NCBI GenBank assembly: GCA_011037195.1
Contig: JAAEAF010000406.1
Location: 1-64,000 of the forward strand
Length of the DNA: 64,000 bases
Direction of reading: 5' to 3'
Source of the DNA: Triatoma infestans
Taxonomy: Eukaryota; Arthropoda; Insecta; Hemiptera; Reduviidae
The translations under genes were made by a program, and so were the position numbers. Position 1 is the first letter of the stretch, and each line of letters begins with the position of its first letter. The notes beneath the pieces are model-generated. The model did no database searches. It was given only the letters and a program-made list of their open reading frames with translations, and was not told the origin of the DNA. Below are positions 34,320 through 46,189 of this stretch, piece after piece.

Positions 34320-34765
34320 TGGCAGAACCATACATTGTACTGAAGTGGCACTTTACTGAAGGGCATTTGCTTGTGATTGCTCTTCACCGGGGACCTCCGA
34401 AAGTACCTATATTCGTAGAAAAGCGTTTCAATGAACTTCTATTTACGTGTATAAATAGGAAAAGAAGTTTGAGCAAAATCTTTGAAACCAATTTGGGGAA
34501 ATTCACGAAAAAGTGAACAAAAAAAAAATATTCAGTAAAATCAGCACATCTAACTGATGATGGTGATTGTACAAAACCTTCAGATGTGGTAAAGGTATCC
34601 ACCTAAACGGAATATGAAATATCAACTTCCCGCGATTTTCCGTTTTCATGAAATTTGATTCACATACACACATACAGATCCTTGTTAAAAACATTTTTTT
34701 TTCGGGTCCAGATTTCGGGTACTTATAATAACGGTAAAATTTCGAAATATGATACTTTTACAATA
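34320..34765 (+). repeat. HER diverged copy
   Basis: Recognisable by GGCAGAACCATACATTGTAC, CCACCTAAACGGAATATGAA, TTTTCCGTTTTCATGAAAT and the weak end AATACTTCCTGTACAGAATT. Related to the equally diverged copy at 43470. Confidence 0.5.
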
Positions 34766-34881
34766 CTTCCTGTACAGAATTAAGATAAAAGTTTCATACA
34801 TATGTATATATAAAACTTTATAAATATATATATACGCCGAAGTTCCGGCATAATATTTTTGGGCTAGATACCTTTACTGCA

Positions 34882-36063
34882 AGAGGTCCTACTGGGGTTG
34901 CCTCCTCTTCATCTGTTGATACAGGCGGAGGCGAGAGCCAGTGCGTACAGGCTAATGAACAATGGCCAATGGAAGCATATAAGCTCCCTAGCCAGGCACT
35001 TGGACATCACTCAGAAGGTAGACCCTGGCCCTATCCTTAGGATGGTTGGGGAGGTGAGTTGTCCAACGTTCCACTTTGAGCTCCCATTTCAGGTGATAAT
35101 AACGTCACGATCGGAGTGGGCTAAAAGCTGGGAGAAACGGGGCCGGCTTAGGGGATCCTGGTTTACGGATGGGTCCAAAATGGCCTGCGGAACTGGAGCC
35201 GGGATCTATGGGGTCAAACCGAAGGTACGCATTGCGAGGCCTCTCGGGGGATACTCCACAGTATTCCAGGCTGAGATTTATGCAATAAAGATCTGCGCTG
35301 AGGAGAACCTGCGTATGGACTCTAGAAATAGAGAGATATGCATCTTCTCGGACAGCCAGGCGGCGCTGAATGCTCTTCGGGCGTTCAGAATCATCTCCCC
35401 TTTGGTTAGGGAGTGCAGAGACTCCCTGGAGACATTAGCCCGGCACAATAAAGTGCGGCTAATATGGGTGCCCGGGCATAAGGGGATTATGGGAAATGAG
35501 ACAGCAGACCAACTGGCCAGGGAGGGAGCGAATACTCCCCTCCTTGGACCGGAACCTGCTCTAGAGGTGGCCAAAAGTATGGTAAGAGCGGCTCTGAGAG
35601 ATTGGACTCGGAGGGAACATAACCGATACTGGAGGCTGAGTACTGGAGCGAAACACGGCAAGATGGCTATGCCAGAGCTGTGTGATAAAAGAACCAGACA
35701 CATCCTGGGGTTAAGCAGGTATCAGATTTCTCTGATAACGGGCCTGTTTACTGGGCATGGCAGGTTCAGAAAGCATCTGCACAAGGTGGGGTTGTTGGAC
35801 GCAGAGCCCTTGTGCAGGCTATGTCAGGAGGACCTCCTCCTGTTGTTTGATTGTGTTGCAATCGCTAGACTGAGGTACGAGATCTTCGGCACGCTGAGAC
35901 CGGAGGAAATCGTGCTCCAGGAGGGACTGGTAGGGAAGGTTCTGGACCTCATGAAGAGGGGGGGCTTCCGCTACTAGGTTTTAGGGGTTGGCACAATAAG
36001 CCTCATTGGGAGGCTGCGGTGCCTGGGTCTTAGTCCCCCCCTGCGGCATTCTAATTCTAATTC
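34882..36063 (+). mobile_element. young 5'-truncated non-LTR retrotransposon with 13-bp TSD
   Basis: A perfect 13-bp duplication TACCTTTACTGCA lies at 34869-34881 and 36064-36076. The insert between carries the 3' part of an I/R1-type element and ends in an ATTCTA tail repeat rather than poly(A). GC content is clearly higher than the surroundings. Confidence 0.9.
34898..35977 (+). CDS. retrotransposon RNase H and C-terminal domain (5'-truncated ORF2)
   Basis: The open frame of 359 codons has no proper start, because the element is truncated; the frame is open from about 34868 and continues the RT C-terminus (LLGLPPLHLLIQAEARASAY). The RNase H domain spans roughly residues 85-210 counted from 34898. 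All four catalytic acids are visible: D91 (FTDGSK), E126 (QAEIYA), D152 (SDSQAAL) and D204 (ETADQLA), with the VPGHKG histidine loop. After it come LSRYQISLITGLFTGHGRFR and a CRLCQEDLLLLFDC knuckle that looks shortened compared with relatives. RNase H would remove template RNA during reverse transcription. No RT core or endonuclease remains. Confidence 0.85.
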   Translation: MPPLHLLIQAEARASAYRLMNNGQWKHISSLARHLDITQKVDPGPILRMVGEVSCPTFHFELPFQVIITSRSEWAKSWEKRGRLRGSWFTDGSKMACGTGAGIYGVKPKVRIARPLGGYSTVFQAEIYAIKICAEENLRMDSRNREICIFSDSQAALNALRAFRIISPLVRECRDSLETLARHNKVRLIWVPGHKGIMGNETADQLAREGANTPLLGPEPALEVAKSMVRAALRDWTRREHNRYWRLSTGAKHGKMAMPELCDKRTRHILGLSRYQISLITGLFTGHGRFRKHLHKVGLLDAEPLCRLCQEDLLLLFDCVAIARLRYEIFGTLRPEEIVLQEGLVGKVLDLMKRGGFRY

Positions 36064-36076
36064 TACCTTTACTGCA

Positions 36077-36437
36077 CCATTCATTGTTAACTGTTTAACT
36101 AATAGAACTCCAGTGTAAACCTTTAATGAGGTTCATTGAAAGTGCCTGGAGGCATTACAGGAATGAGCTAATTAGCGTTATGTAATTATTGATGTGATAA
36201 GAGCCATTATTATTTTGAGCATAAAAGAAGGAAATTATTTTGTATTAAGTTTATTGTCTTGTAGTATTTTTTATTTTATTTACTTTCTTATTGTTATCAT
36301 TATTTTATTTTAGTAATATGTTAATTTTGTCTTATTATATGAGTCTTTTAAAATTTATTTTAATTGTGTATAATGTTTATATAAACCAAATTCTGGCAGA
36401 CGGATTTATCCATTGCTTGCTATTATAATATTATTTA
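36077..36437. other. unassigned AT-rich DNA
   Basis: The original insertion locus of the young retroelement; nothing recognised. Confidence 0.4.
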
Positions 36438-37287
36438 AACGACTTTTTCTCGGAAACTAAGATAGCTAGAAAAAAAATTAAAAAATACGTGTCCCCGTAG
36501 TTTTTTTTGCTAGAAAACCAAATTTAATTTGCAAATTTGTTTTGGTGCTTCCAGAAGCGAGATACAGGCACCAACTTCATTTTTTAAAATGGGGAGGTGT
36601 GTTTTTTATTTAAGAAATAGATTCCTCTATTTTTTGTAAGAAAAATTTACATGAACGGTTTTTTTTCTGTGAGTGATATTTTACAAGTTATGAATGAAAA
36701 CATGGTTCTTATAAGAAATTTAAAAATTATATTAAAACGGTTTTTTGATTGAATAAGAAGAAAAGTACTATTTTATTATAAATTTTACTCCTCATTAATT
36801 ACAGATCTTGCTCGAACTGGCCTCCACCATTAGAGATGCATACACATGCTTTTTCCTGCCAATTGTACCTTAAGAACAAAGAAATACATCTCTAATGGTG
36901 GGGGCCAGTTCGAGCAAGATCTGTAATTAATGAGGAGTAAAATTTATAATAAAATAGTACTTTTCTTCTTATTCAATCAAAAAACCGTTATAATATCATT
37001 TTGAAATTTCTTATAGGAATCATGTTTTCATTCATAACTTGTAAAATATCGCTCAAAGAAAAAAAAAACCGTTCAAGTAAATTTTTCTTACAAAAAATAG
37101 AGGAATCTGTTTCTTAAACAAAAACCACACCTCCCTATTTGAAAAAAATGAAGTTGGTGCCTGTATCTCGCTTTTGGAAGCATCAAAACAAATTTACAAA
37201 TTAAATTTGGATTTCTAACAAAAAACTATGGGGACACGTATTTTTTAGTTTTTTTCTAGCTATCTTAGTTTCCGAGAAAAAGTCGTT
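36438..37287. repeat. large foldback: 401-bp inverted arms, 48-bp spacer
   Basis: Left arm 36438-36838 and right arm 36887-37287 are inverted copies of each other, by eye about nine in ten positions identical (for example CTTGCTCGAACTGGCC / GGCCAGTTCGAGCAAG next to the spacer, and ACGACTTTTTCTCGG / CCGAGAAAAAGTCGT at the outer ends). Just right of it is CTTGGGACACCCTGTATA (37299-37316), a phrase frequently seen at the ends of arthropod interspersed repeats, so the unit may be a foldback or DNA-transposon derivative whose left tip is lost. No TSD is found. It lies 240 bp beyond the stop codon of Rpt5. Confidence 0.9.
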
Positions 37288-37492
37288 ATCCATATAACTT
37301 GGGACACCCTGTATATGTTAAAAAATTAGTTCAAATAAAATTTATTAGCTTTTTTATTACATCATAAATAATAATATAAACATGATCTATTTTTTCTAAA
37401 TATAAAATAATACTGTAAAATACTGAATCATAGCAGTGAAACAAAAATACAATGTGATTAAAATAAATTTAAATTAACGATATATTAATACT

Positions 37493-37498
37493 TTTATT
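37493..37498 (-). terminator. polyadenylation signal candidate for Rpt5
   Basis: The minus strand reads AATAAA 28 nt after the TAA stop at 37526-37528. This is close but acceptable for a short insect 3' UTR. Confidence 0.5.
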
Positions 37499-37525
37499 TT
37501 GAATAAAATGAGGAAAACAAATTAA

Positions 37526-38791
37526 TTAAACATAATGATCAAGTTTGCATTTCTTTCTGGCAAGGACTTCAAAAATGGCTTCAGTGAAATCATCATGCAT
37601 AATAACTGTAGCATTTCTTCTTAGTGCAATCATACCAGCTTCAACGCAAACCGCTTTACATTGGGCACCATTAAAATCATCCATGGTCCTTGCTAATTCA
37701 TCAAAATTTACATTCTCTGAAATTTTCATTTTTCTAGAATGTATCTGTAAAATTCTAGCTCTTGCATCTTCAGTTGGTGATGGAAATTCAATTTTCCTAT
37801 CAAAACGACCAGAACGTAATAATGCTGGATCTAATACATCAACACGATTTGTGGCGCCAATCACTTTAATATCATCAATCGATGAAAATCCATCCAGCTG
37901 ACTTAACAATTCTAACATTGTTCTTTGTACTTCACGATCGCCAGCTTTTATAGAATTGAAACGTTTTGTACCGATCGCGTCTAATTCATCGATGAATATT
38001 ATAGCTGGTGCTTTTTCTTTGGCTAAAGCGAATACATCGCGTACAAGTTTAGCACCATCGCCGATAAACATTTGCACCAATTGTGGTCCGGCTAAACGTA
38101 GAAATGTAGACTTGGTCTGTGCAGCACACGCCCTGGCTAGCAATGTTTTACCAGTACCTGGTGGACCATACAACAGTACACCTTTTGGTGGTTTAATACC
38201 GACTGCTATAAATTTATCTAAACTCCTCAATGGTAATACAACAGCTTCAAATAATTCTTCAATTTGTTTATCTAATCCACCAATATCTGACCAAGTTTCT
38301 GTAGGTCTTTCATCAATCTGCATTGCTTTCACTCTTGCATCGTATTCATTTGGTAATTTATCTAATATTAGATAGGAATCTTTATTCACGCCAACATGTT
38401 CACCGGGTTTCATTGAATCTGGTGGTATTAGGCCAACAACTGGTAGAAAATATGTTTGCCTTGTAGATGTTTTAATCACAGCACATTTTGTACGTTTCGC
38501 GTCCAAATCCACCACAGCACCTTCCTCTTCAGTTTCCTCTGGTGGTAAATCTAATACCTCAATAACGTTTGATACTAAATATGGTAAAGTTTTGTTTACC
38601 TTAATTTTTTCTGTATTTTCACGTATTTTATCAGTTTGTGCTTGTATTTCATGCGACACCCGGGCCAATTCTAGTCTCATAATACGTATATCACTTTCCA
38701 ATAATGATATTCTTTGTTGAATTTCATCATTTGTCATGAAAAATATTTCTTCTGGTATGTCATCGTACTTTTTATCCACCTGGTTTGCCAT
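37526..38791 (-). CDS. Rpt5: 26S proteasome regulatory subunit Rpt5 / 6A (AAA ATPase)
   Basis: The 421-residue product is one of six ATPases of the 19S base that unfold ubiquitinated substrates and feed them to the 20S core, in cytoplasm and nucleus. Visible parts: N-terminal coiled coil (about 20-60), the OB-fold stretch [16 protein letters not shown] to [10 protein letters not shown] (67-143), Walker A GPPGTGKT (209-216), pore loop QMFIGDGA (240-247), Walker [11 protein letters not shown] (264-273), sensor ATNR (313-316) and arginine fingers LLRSGRFDR (324-332). [18 protein letters not shown] (375-392) is highly Rpt5-specific. The length is close to human (439). All catalytic residues are intact. 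Odd points: the coding sequence has no intron; the C-terminal tail is HYV, whereas the Rpt5 HbYX tail is normally YYA or FYA; and the last 30 residues diverge. It could be the normal gene or a retro-derived paralogue. Confidence 0.95.
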   Translation of the reverse strand: MANQVDKKYDDIPEEIFFMTNDEIQQRISLLESDIRIMRLELARVSHEIQAQTDKIRENTEKIKVNKTLPYLVSNVIEVLDLPPEETEEEGAVVDLDAKRTKCAVIKTSTRQTYFLPVVGLIPPDSMKPGEHVGVNKDSYLILDKLPNEYDARVKAMQIDERPTETWSDIGGLDKQIEELFEAVVLPLRSLDKFIAVGIKPPKGVLLYGPPGTGKTLLARACAAQTKSTFLRLAGPQLVQMFIGDGAKLVRDVFALAKEKAPAIIFIDELDAIGTKRFNSIKAGDREVQRTMLELLSQLDGFSSIDDIKVIGATNRVDVLDPALLRSGRFDRKIEFPSPTEDARARILQIHSRKMKISENVNFDELARTMDDFNGAQCKAVCVEAGMIALRRNATVIMHDDFTEAIFEVLARKKCKLDHYV

Positions 38792-38799
38792 GATGACAA

Positions 38800-38825
38800 T
38801 CTAGAAGAAGCAAAAAAAAAAAAAA
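38800..38825 (-). promoter_or_regulatory. 3' splice acceptor in the 5' UTR of Rpt5 (candidate)
   Basis: Minus strand: a T run of about 19, then GCTTCTTCTAG, then the 9-nt leader ATTGTCATC and the ATG. The AG is at 38801-38802. A long pyrimidine tract directly followed by CTAG is a strong acceptor and suggests a non-coding first exon farther right. No donor is certain: 58063 has a good consensus but is 19 kb away. Confidence 0.5.
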
Positions 38826-39325
38826 AAATTAATTAAAGTTAGGATATTTAGAATAAAGAAACTTATCCATCTAATATTTAGTAACACACACACACACACG
38901 ACTTTCTCTAACTGCAATTTAAATAGTTTTAATTGAGAAAGTTTATTGAAAGTTATAATGTTTATCTATGATTTTATCCTTTATAGTCATGCTGCATTGT
39001 TTGATTCTAATCCGGTTTTGGATTTTCATCTATCGTCTAGAGCAGTGGTTCTTAACCCCTAGGGGTGCGTGAGAGCATTTCCAGGGGTGCGAGAAAGTTC
39101 AAAAATGTGAAAAACAAAATACGAACTAGGTACCGTATTCTCTATAAACCGTGGTACCCAGCAACACGGCACCCCACTTCTTCACTCTCTACCGTCTCAC
39201 TTCTACAATCCCTAGTTTTCCACAAAGTCTATAGACAGCACTGTTAGGTATCTTTTATTTGGATCTTGGCGCGCAACATGTTTAACGTTCCTACCAAATC
39301 TGATACAGTGGCAGTCTGTGATAAG

Positions 39326-40770
<1,445 letters not shown>

Positions 40771-40966
40771 AAAAAATCTTTCAAAAAAAAGCCTCGTTTT
40801 AATAGAATTATATGAATAAACAACAACAACCTAGCCATTAAAATTAAATATTGCCTTTTATGTTATGTAGTAATATACATTCTAAAAAAAAAACGGCATT
40901 TATTTATGCAGTAAAAAACTAAAGAAGATCTCGAGGAGCGGTCAATAAAAATGTACACTTTTTTTT

Positions 40967-41019
40967 AATCTTTTCCAACGTTTTCGACAAATTTATTGTC
41001 TTCTTCAGGGATAAAGATA
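40967..41019 (-). ncRNA. hammerhead-like motif, left arm of unit 1
   Basis: Minus strand: CCTGAAGAAGACAATAAATT then TGTCGAAAACGTTGG. CTGAAGA (CUGANGA), a GACAA/TTGTC stem II, GAAA and GTT are present; there is one extra A before stem II and one extra A after GAAA. Probably a weakened copy of the right arm. Confidence 0.35.
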
Positions 41020-41131
41020 AAAAAATGTTAATCAGTGTTAGATATATTTTCCATAAAACAAACTAAACTCAAATTATGTAATAAACAGAGAGAGTTACTA
41101 ACTATATGATCTACATCATCAGAAATGAAGG

Positions 41132-41183
41132 TATCTTTATCCCTGAAGAAGACAATAAATTTGTTGAAACGTTGGAAAAGATT
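41132..41183 (+). ncRNA. hammerhead-like motif, right arm of unit 1
   Basis: CTGAAGA (41143-41149), stem II GACAA/TTGTT, GAAA (41166-41169), C then GTT. Stem I is well supported: ATCTTTATCC upstream pairs with GGAAAAGAT downstream with one bulge. One unpaired A precedes stem II. The ACGT overlap would give helix III only as a dimer, as proposed for Penelope-element hammerheads. Confidence 0.45.
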
Positions 41184-41389
41184 TAAAAAAAAGTGTATAT
41201 TTTATTGACCGCTCCTCGGGATCTCCTTTAGTTGTTATTAGATCGGTCGAGAATCTTCATTAACATTATGCAGTAAATGTGTTTTCTTAAATAAAAAATG
41301 CACACACTTTTTTAAGGGGGTGTAAGAGCTTATTTTCAGATTCAAGGGGGTGCTGACCACTAAAAAGGTTAAGAATCGCTGGTCTAGAG

Positions 41390-41944
41390 TAAGGCAATCA
41401 ATAAATAATTAGTTTAGAGAGAATTGACTTCAACTTAATGTTTCTATCATGTACCACAATTTAGTAAAGATGTTGTGTAGTGTAAGCTACAGTGCTCTAT
41501 GTATCTTGGCAGGAAATTTGAAGAGTCCTCTCAAATTACTGCCAGTCATACAATTTACTTGTTTTAACTACATTTGCACCTGCGGTTTTAAATTTCACAA
41601 TAAAGCATTATTTACAAAAAAAAAAAAAAACACAAAACTTCATACTTCCGCCAGAATTCACCAAAAATGCATTTTTTTTTAAAGAAAAATGTAAACATTC
41701 TAAGTTCAATGAAAACTGTTGGACACTTTCGTGAAAATTACAAAAACCCAGCTCTGGAAGAGGATTTTTTTTTTAAATCACATTTAATTAAATAAAACTA
41801 TTTACACCATAATAGAGAGAAACTAAAAATAAATCCGTCTGTGCAAAACAAAATTTAAATGATGGAAAAAAAAACTATAGAAAAAAACAAAAATTGCAGA
41901 GAGAATTGTGATATACTGATATACGGAGATCAACCACAAACAAA
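41390..41944. other. unassigned AT-rich DNA
   Basis: Nothing recognised apart from A runs. Confidence 0.4.
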
Positions 41945-42445
41945 CAAAACAAATTGACTTTATACAAAACATTGCTGAGACCTGTCTGGACCTACGGAGC
42001 TGAACTGTGAGGTTCCGCGAAACAATCCAACATCCAGAGAATCGAATCCTTTCAATCTAAAGTCCTTCGCCTCAAACTCAACTCTCCACAAAGCCCTCAA
42101 TATCCTTTTCGTTGACGAGCTAATCCATACACACTTCCTTAATTTCCACAAAAACCTACAGACTCGTCTCAATCCCACTGCACAAGCCCTATCATCTTCC
42201 ACCCATCCTGACAATCCTCCACGTCGCTTGAAAAGACGTTGGCCACGCTACCACCTAAACACCTAGCTTCCTTTTCATTCCCTGAGAGTTCCTGAGCATT
42301 AGTTGGCTCCTCTCTCAAACATGCCTCGCTGATTGTGGCGTTGAGTCCTAGGGGATTCAGTGCATCACAGTCTGTGACACGAAATTCACATTTACATGAT
42401 GGATATATGTACAGGTTGTAAATAAATTTAGTAAAGGGGGAGGGG
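41945..42445 (+). pseudogene. Jockey-like non-LTR relic, RT C-terminus and 3' UTR
   Basis: Frames give KLTLYKTLLRPVWTYGAEL, SAKQSNIQRIESFQSKVLRL, then in another frame LFVDELIHTHFLNFHKNLQT and PPRRLKRRWPR, the usual end of Jockey-clade ORF2. A stop and frameshifts are present. A GC-richer non-coding part (42270-42440) ending in GTTGTAAATAAA is the likely 3' UTR. Confidence 0.75.
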
Positions 42446-42464
42446 GGATATCATATTTCTGAAT

Positions 42465-43460
42465 TTCTCTTACCCCTAGTAAGAGGAAGTATTGTAATCG
42501 TGTCAAATTTTGGATATCGCATTTTCACCGGAAATATCCGTTTTGAGGACCTCTGAGTCCAAAAAAGTGGTTTTTAGCAAATGGTCTGTGTGTGTATATG
42601 TGAACAGCGTAGCTCAAAAACAAAAAATTGTAGAAAGTTGAAACTTGATATTCCGTTTAGGTATCACCATGGCATCTGACAGTAGGTCACCTGTCAAAAT
42701 TCCTCAAACGGAAGTGTCACTTTACTAGTTTTTTTTTATTTACTTTTTTGCGTTTTTCTCAAAAATGACTCCGACGATTTTCTTGAAACTTCGTAGATCA
42801 ACTACATATACAAAGAGGAACAACTATTATTTGAAACGTTTCTCTGGGAAAATTCATTTAAGGGCAATTATGTGAGGAGGGGTGGGGTTAGGTTTTCATC
42901 TAAAGTGCTATTTCAGTTTATTAAACAGTTCTATCATCTAAATAATGTTAATTAGAATTGAATATGATATTGAAATTCCGAGTTTTAACAAAATCGGATA
43001 ACCGGAAATGCGTTTACATTACCACTTTACTAAATGATTTTTTTCATCTTTTCGCGATTTTCTCAAAAATGACTCCGACAATTTTTTTGAAACTTCGTAT
43101 ATAAACTAAACATACAAAGATCTACAAGTTTTATTTAAAACATTTCTCTAGGAAAATTCATTTAGGGGCACTTTTAGGGGAGGGGTAGGATTATGTTTTT
43201 CCCTAAAGTGCTATAATAGTTGATTAAACAATTCTACGATCCAAACAAAATTAATTAGAAATAAATAGATGGCCGAAATTCCAAGTTTCATGAAAATTAG
43301 TAAACCGGAAGTGCGCTTTTACTGAACAGTTTTTTCAGTTTTTGGACGAATTTAATTAAATTTGGTATACAAACTATAAAATTTGTCAACTATAATTTTG
43401 AGAACTGGAGTAAGAGAAAATTGCGTGAGTTTTCATACCAGATTTTTTTTAAATATACCT
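42465..43460 (-). repeat. HER complete copy (orientation B)
   Basis: Left end TCTCTTACCCCTAGTAAGAG (hairpin with one mismatch), right end GGAGTAAGAGAAAATTGCG, TTTTCATACCAGATTTTTT. Both internal modules and both G-rich blocks are present. The TG tract is reduced to a few units (42587-42602). Confidence 0.85.
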
Positions 43461-43469
43461 TATTTAGAA

Positions 43470-44990
43470 AAGTGGCAGAACCATACATTATACCGAAATG
43501 ATATTTTAGGAAAAAAGTTTAGCAGCTACCCCCCTCCACCTAGAACTCTCCCAAATAACAAATTTTCCTGAGAATATTTTTCAAAAAAAAAAAAAAAGAA
43601 AAAAAAGAAAAGTATTTATGTGTATGGATTGTACAAAAAAGTTTAAAGAAAATCGTTGAGGGCAATTTAGGGAAAATGGCGGAAAAAAAAACATCAGTAT
43701 ACGGTTGGTGTCTTTTGATCAAGTTTAAACTTCCTGAAGTTGTTTAGTTTTGAGATATTTTGTTCAAAAACATATGACACATACGTATACACATATAACG
43801 TATACATATTATATATACGGGGGTCATTCAATATGTAATGAGACAAATCGCTGTAACTCAAAAACGATTTATTTAATCAATACAAAACTTTGGCTAATTT
43901 TCAACATAATCACTAGAAACATTTATACACTAGTCCCATCGTTCTTCTAATTTGTGAATGCCTCTAGCATGAAACTCTTTGGGTTGATCTCTCGTAGCCC
44001 ACTTTTTGCACCTTGATTTTTAACTTCTTCATTGGATTGAAAATGTTTCCCACGTAGAGCCTCTTTAAGGGGTCCAACCAAATGGAAGTCCGATGGGGCG
44101 TGGTCGGGACTATAGGAGGGAGTATGGAAGGATCTCGCACCCCATTTTCTTTGTGGGGAGATGTCTGTAAGTTGTCTTGGAGCCCATTTAGCACAAGTTT
44201 TCTTGTCCTGCAGCTTATTCTGAATAATGTTATGGGCAGTACCAAACTCGCGTGCACTTCATCAGCTATCAGTTTAACAGTAATATGCCTGTGCCCTGAA
44301 TTAACGCGTTAATACAAGATTCGAGGGAGGAAGTCGCAACTTCAACCGGTCGTTCCACTTCGTTGCTCGTCACGGACATTTACACGGCCACTTTTAAACT
44401 GTTCTACCCATTTGTAAACTTACGAACGGTTCAAACAATTATTCCCACACACTTTGAACATTCTTTTGTGGATTTCACTACCTCTGATACACTCTGCAAC
44501 TAAAAATGTAATCACTGACTTTGTTCTTCCGAGTTGCAATGCTCGAGCGGACTCGCCATTTTAACTGAATACATTTGAGGTTATGCTTAACAAATACTCT
44601 CGAACAGCTGATGAGAAACTAAGTACACGGGTGCCAAGTTGACGCACTGAAAGTATTGTATTGATTAAACAAAACCGTTTCTGAGCTACAGCGATTTGTC
44701 TCGTTACTTATTGAATGACCCTCTTACATATACGTATACCGTATTATATTCATTTGTACAATGTGGAATATGATAATAGTTTTATTTAATAAAAAAAACT
44801 GCATAATATACAGAACATTCGCAAAAAATACTTTTCCTACTCTAGAAACTTCAGAATATGTATTTCCGGGTAAAACTCAATTGATCTTTTTAGTTTTCCG
44901 TGGCCACTTTCATGAAATACACTTGAGTTTCCGGGTTGAGACCGTGTCAGTGGTCTGCCAAAAACCAACGCTATGTTGCAAATGAAATGT
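43470..44990 (+). repeat. HER diverged copy split by a mariner element
   Basis: The left part (43470-43817) has GTGGCAGAACCATACATTAT and TTGAGATATTTTGTTCA; the right part (44755-44990) has CTAGAAACTTCAGAATATG and CTTGAGTTTCCGGGTTGAG. They are parts of one old copy, interrupted by the element at 43818-44724. Confidence 0.5.
43818..44724 (-). mobile_element. mariner element, internally deleted, TIRs and TA duplication
   Basis: Ends CGGGGGTCATTCAATATG and, inverted, AGAGGGTCATTCAATAAG, followed on both sides by GAGACAAATCGCTGTA; TA flanks it (43816-43817 and 44725-44726). The minus strand codes a broken mariner transposase: MASP at about 44560, an N-terminal helix-turn-helix portion, PVEVATSSLESCINALI, then after a deletion LPYSLL, PLKRLYVGNIFNPMKKLK-type and LEERWD near the C-terminus. 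The catalytic core between them is lost, so it would need a transposase in trans. Confidence 0.85.
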
Positions 44991-45017
44991 ATTTGGTGTG
45001 GTGTGATGCAGTTTGTT

Positions 45018-45484
45018 TGTAATAGCTTGCAGTGGCTTGAGCGGTTTAGTAAAAGGGGATTGTGTTTGTAAGTTTTAAGAGAGAGAAGTAATAAGAATAA
45101 TTAAGTAAACACTGGTAGATTAAATTAAATATATTCTCTAAAGATATTTAAATGCTTTTAATAACTCTGTAATCAAGTACTAAACTCTTATGTTTTAACT
45201 TATAACTGGCACAGCCCTGAAGTGTTCTGGTTCGGTGTCTAAAACAGACTGTCTGAAGCAATGCCTTCTCTTACAAAACAGTTGGCCAAGTGGCAGTGTA
45301 TTATTTTAACGGATTCATGAGCCTTTGTCTCTTTATAGCAATGACCTTAAATTATAGTGCCTGGCTCTTTTCACTGCACTAAAATACATTTAAAATATTA
45401 ACAAAATTCTATTTTTCAAACTATAAAATATTCTAAACTATTTTTCAAAACTATCATTTTCTTTCATTTATTTCTTCCACTACA
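45018..45484 (+). mobile_element. LTR-like repeat D, copy 2
   Basis: Matches 8842-9351 through blocks GAGAAGTAATAAGAATAATT, ACACTGGTAGATTAAATTAA, AGACTGTCTGAAGCAATGCC and the end CTTCCACTACA. No TSD found. See copy 1. Confidence 0.5.
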
Positions 45485-45659
45485 CAAACATGGACAAAAT
45501 GTCGGTTTTGTTTTGGCAAACGACTGGACGCGCTCTCAACCCGTGAAACTCGAAGTGTTTTTCAATAATTCAATTTCTAAAATTTGACACGCAATAACTT
45601 TCTTTTTGAAAAAGCAGTTAAGTAAAATTAATATATGGTTCTGTAACACATATATTTAT

Positions 45660-45890
45660 GGTGTAGTATTAGTGGTTAGCATGTTTGACTGCCACGCAGA
45701 GGTCCTAGGTTTGATTCCAGTGCTTACTCCTTTGATTTTTTTTTCTTCCTAGAAGCCTCTACAGCTCACATGTTCGGTGTTGGACAGTGTTGTCTACAAC
45801 GAGAGAACACTGTCCAGAGGCGGGCAGTACACTGAATAAGTTCCGGACGACAATGACCTTAGATGTTGACGCGCCTTAAATTAAAAAAAA
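45660..45890 (+). mobile_element. SINE A copy 2
   Basis: Head with TAGTATTAGTGGTTAGC and AGGTTTGATTCC boxes, then the body CCTAGAAGCCTCTACAGCTC, GGACAGTGTTGTCT, ACACTGTCCAGAGG and the tail GACGCGCCTTAAATTAAAA. Confidence 0.75.
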
Positions 45891-45947
45891 AATATGTAAT
45901 TAAGAGCCACTAATTCCAAGTTTGAGGAAAATTTCGTCAGTTATAAT

Positions 45948-46180
45948 TTTTTTTTTAATTCAAGGCATGTCAATATCTATGGCCATTGGCGCCCGGAGCC
46001 TTCTCAATACACTGCCGGCCTCTAGACAGTGTTCTCTCGTTACAGACAACACTGTCTATCATCGGACAGTGAGTTGTAGATGCTCCTAGGAAGAAAAAAT
46101 GTAAGAGTAGCACAGTTGGACTCGAACCCGGGTCCTCCGCATGAGAATCCAGTACGCTAACCACTTAGCTATTCCCTAGT
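45948..46180 (-). mobile_element. SINE A copy 3
   Basis: Minus-strand copy: the T run (45948-45957) is the poly(A) tail, followed by the body and then the head, whose B box reads (minus) GGGTTCGAGTCC and A box TAGCTAAGTGG. It lies tail-to-tail with copy 2, 60 bp apart. Confidence 0.75.
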
Positions 46181-46189
46181 ATCTTCTCT

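Larger units (their letters stand above)
40916..41265. mobile_element. Penelope-derived inverted-repeat unit, copy 1
   Basis: A 350-bp insert in the outer hAT flanked by the 12-bp TSD TTATGCAGTAAA (40904-40915 and 41266-41277). Its right part holds a unique end reading, on the minus strand, TGAAGATTCTCGACCG; the rest is an inverted repeat with arms of about 105 bp (about 40917-41020 and 41132-41235) and a ~110-bp centre. Each arm contains a hammerhead-like motif. A second unit with the same end sequence is at 53869-54234, inside a Penelope-like element. No coding. Confidence 0.8.

Noticed and set aside
35278..35703. 141-codon minus-strand frame
   Set aside because: Antisense shadow of the RNase H frame.
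37545..38375. Plus-strand open frames of 118 and 139 codons
   Set aside because: They are antisense to the Rpt5 coding sequence and have no recognisable domain.
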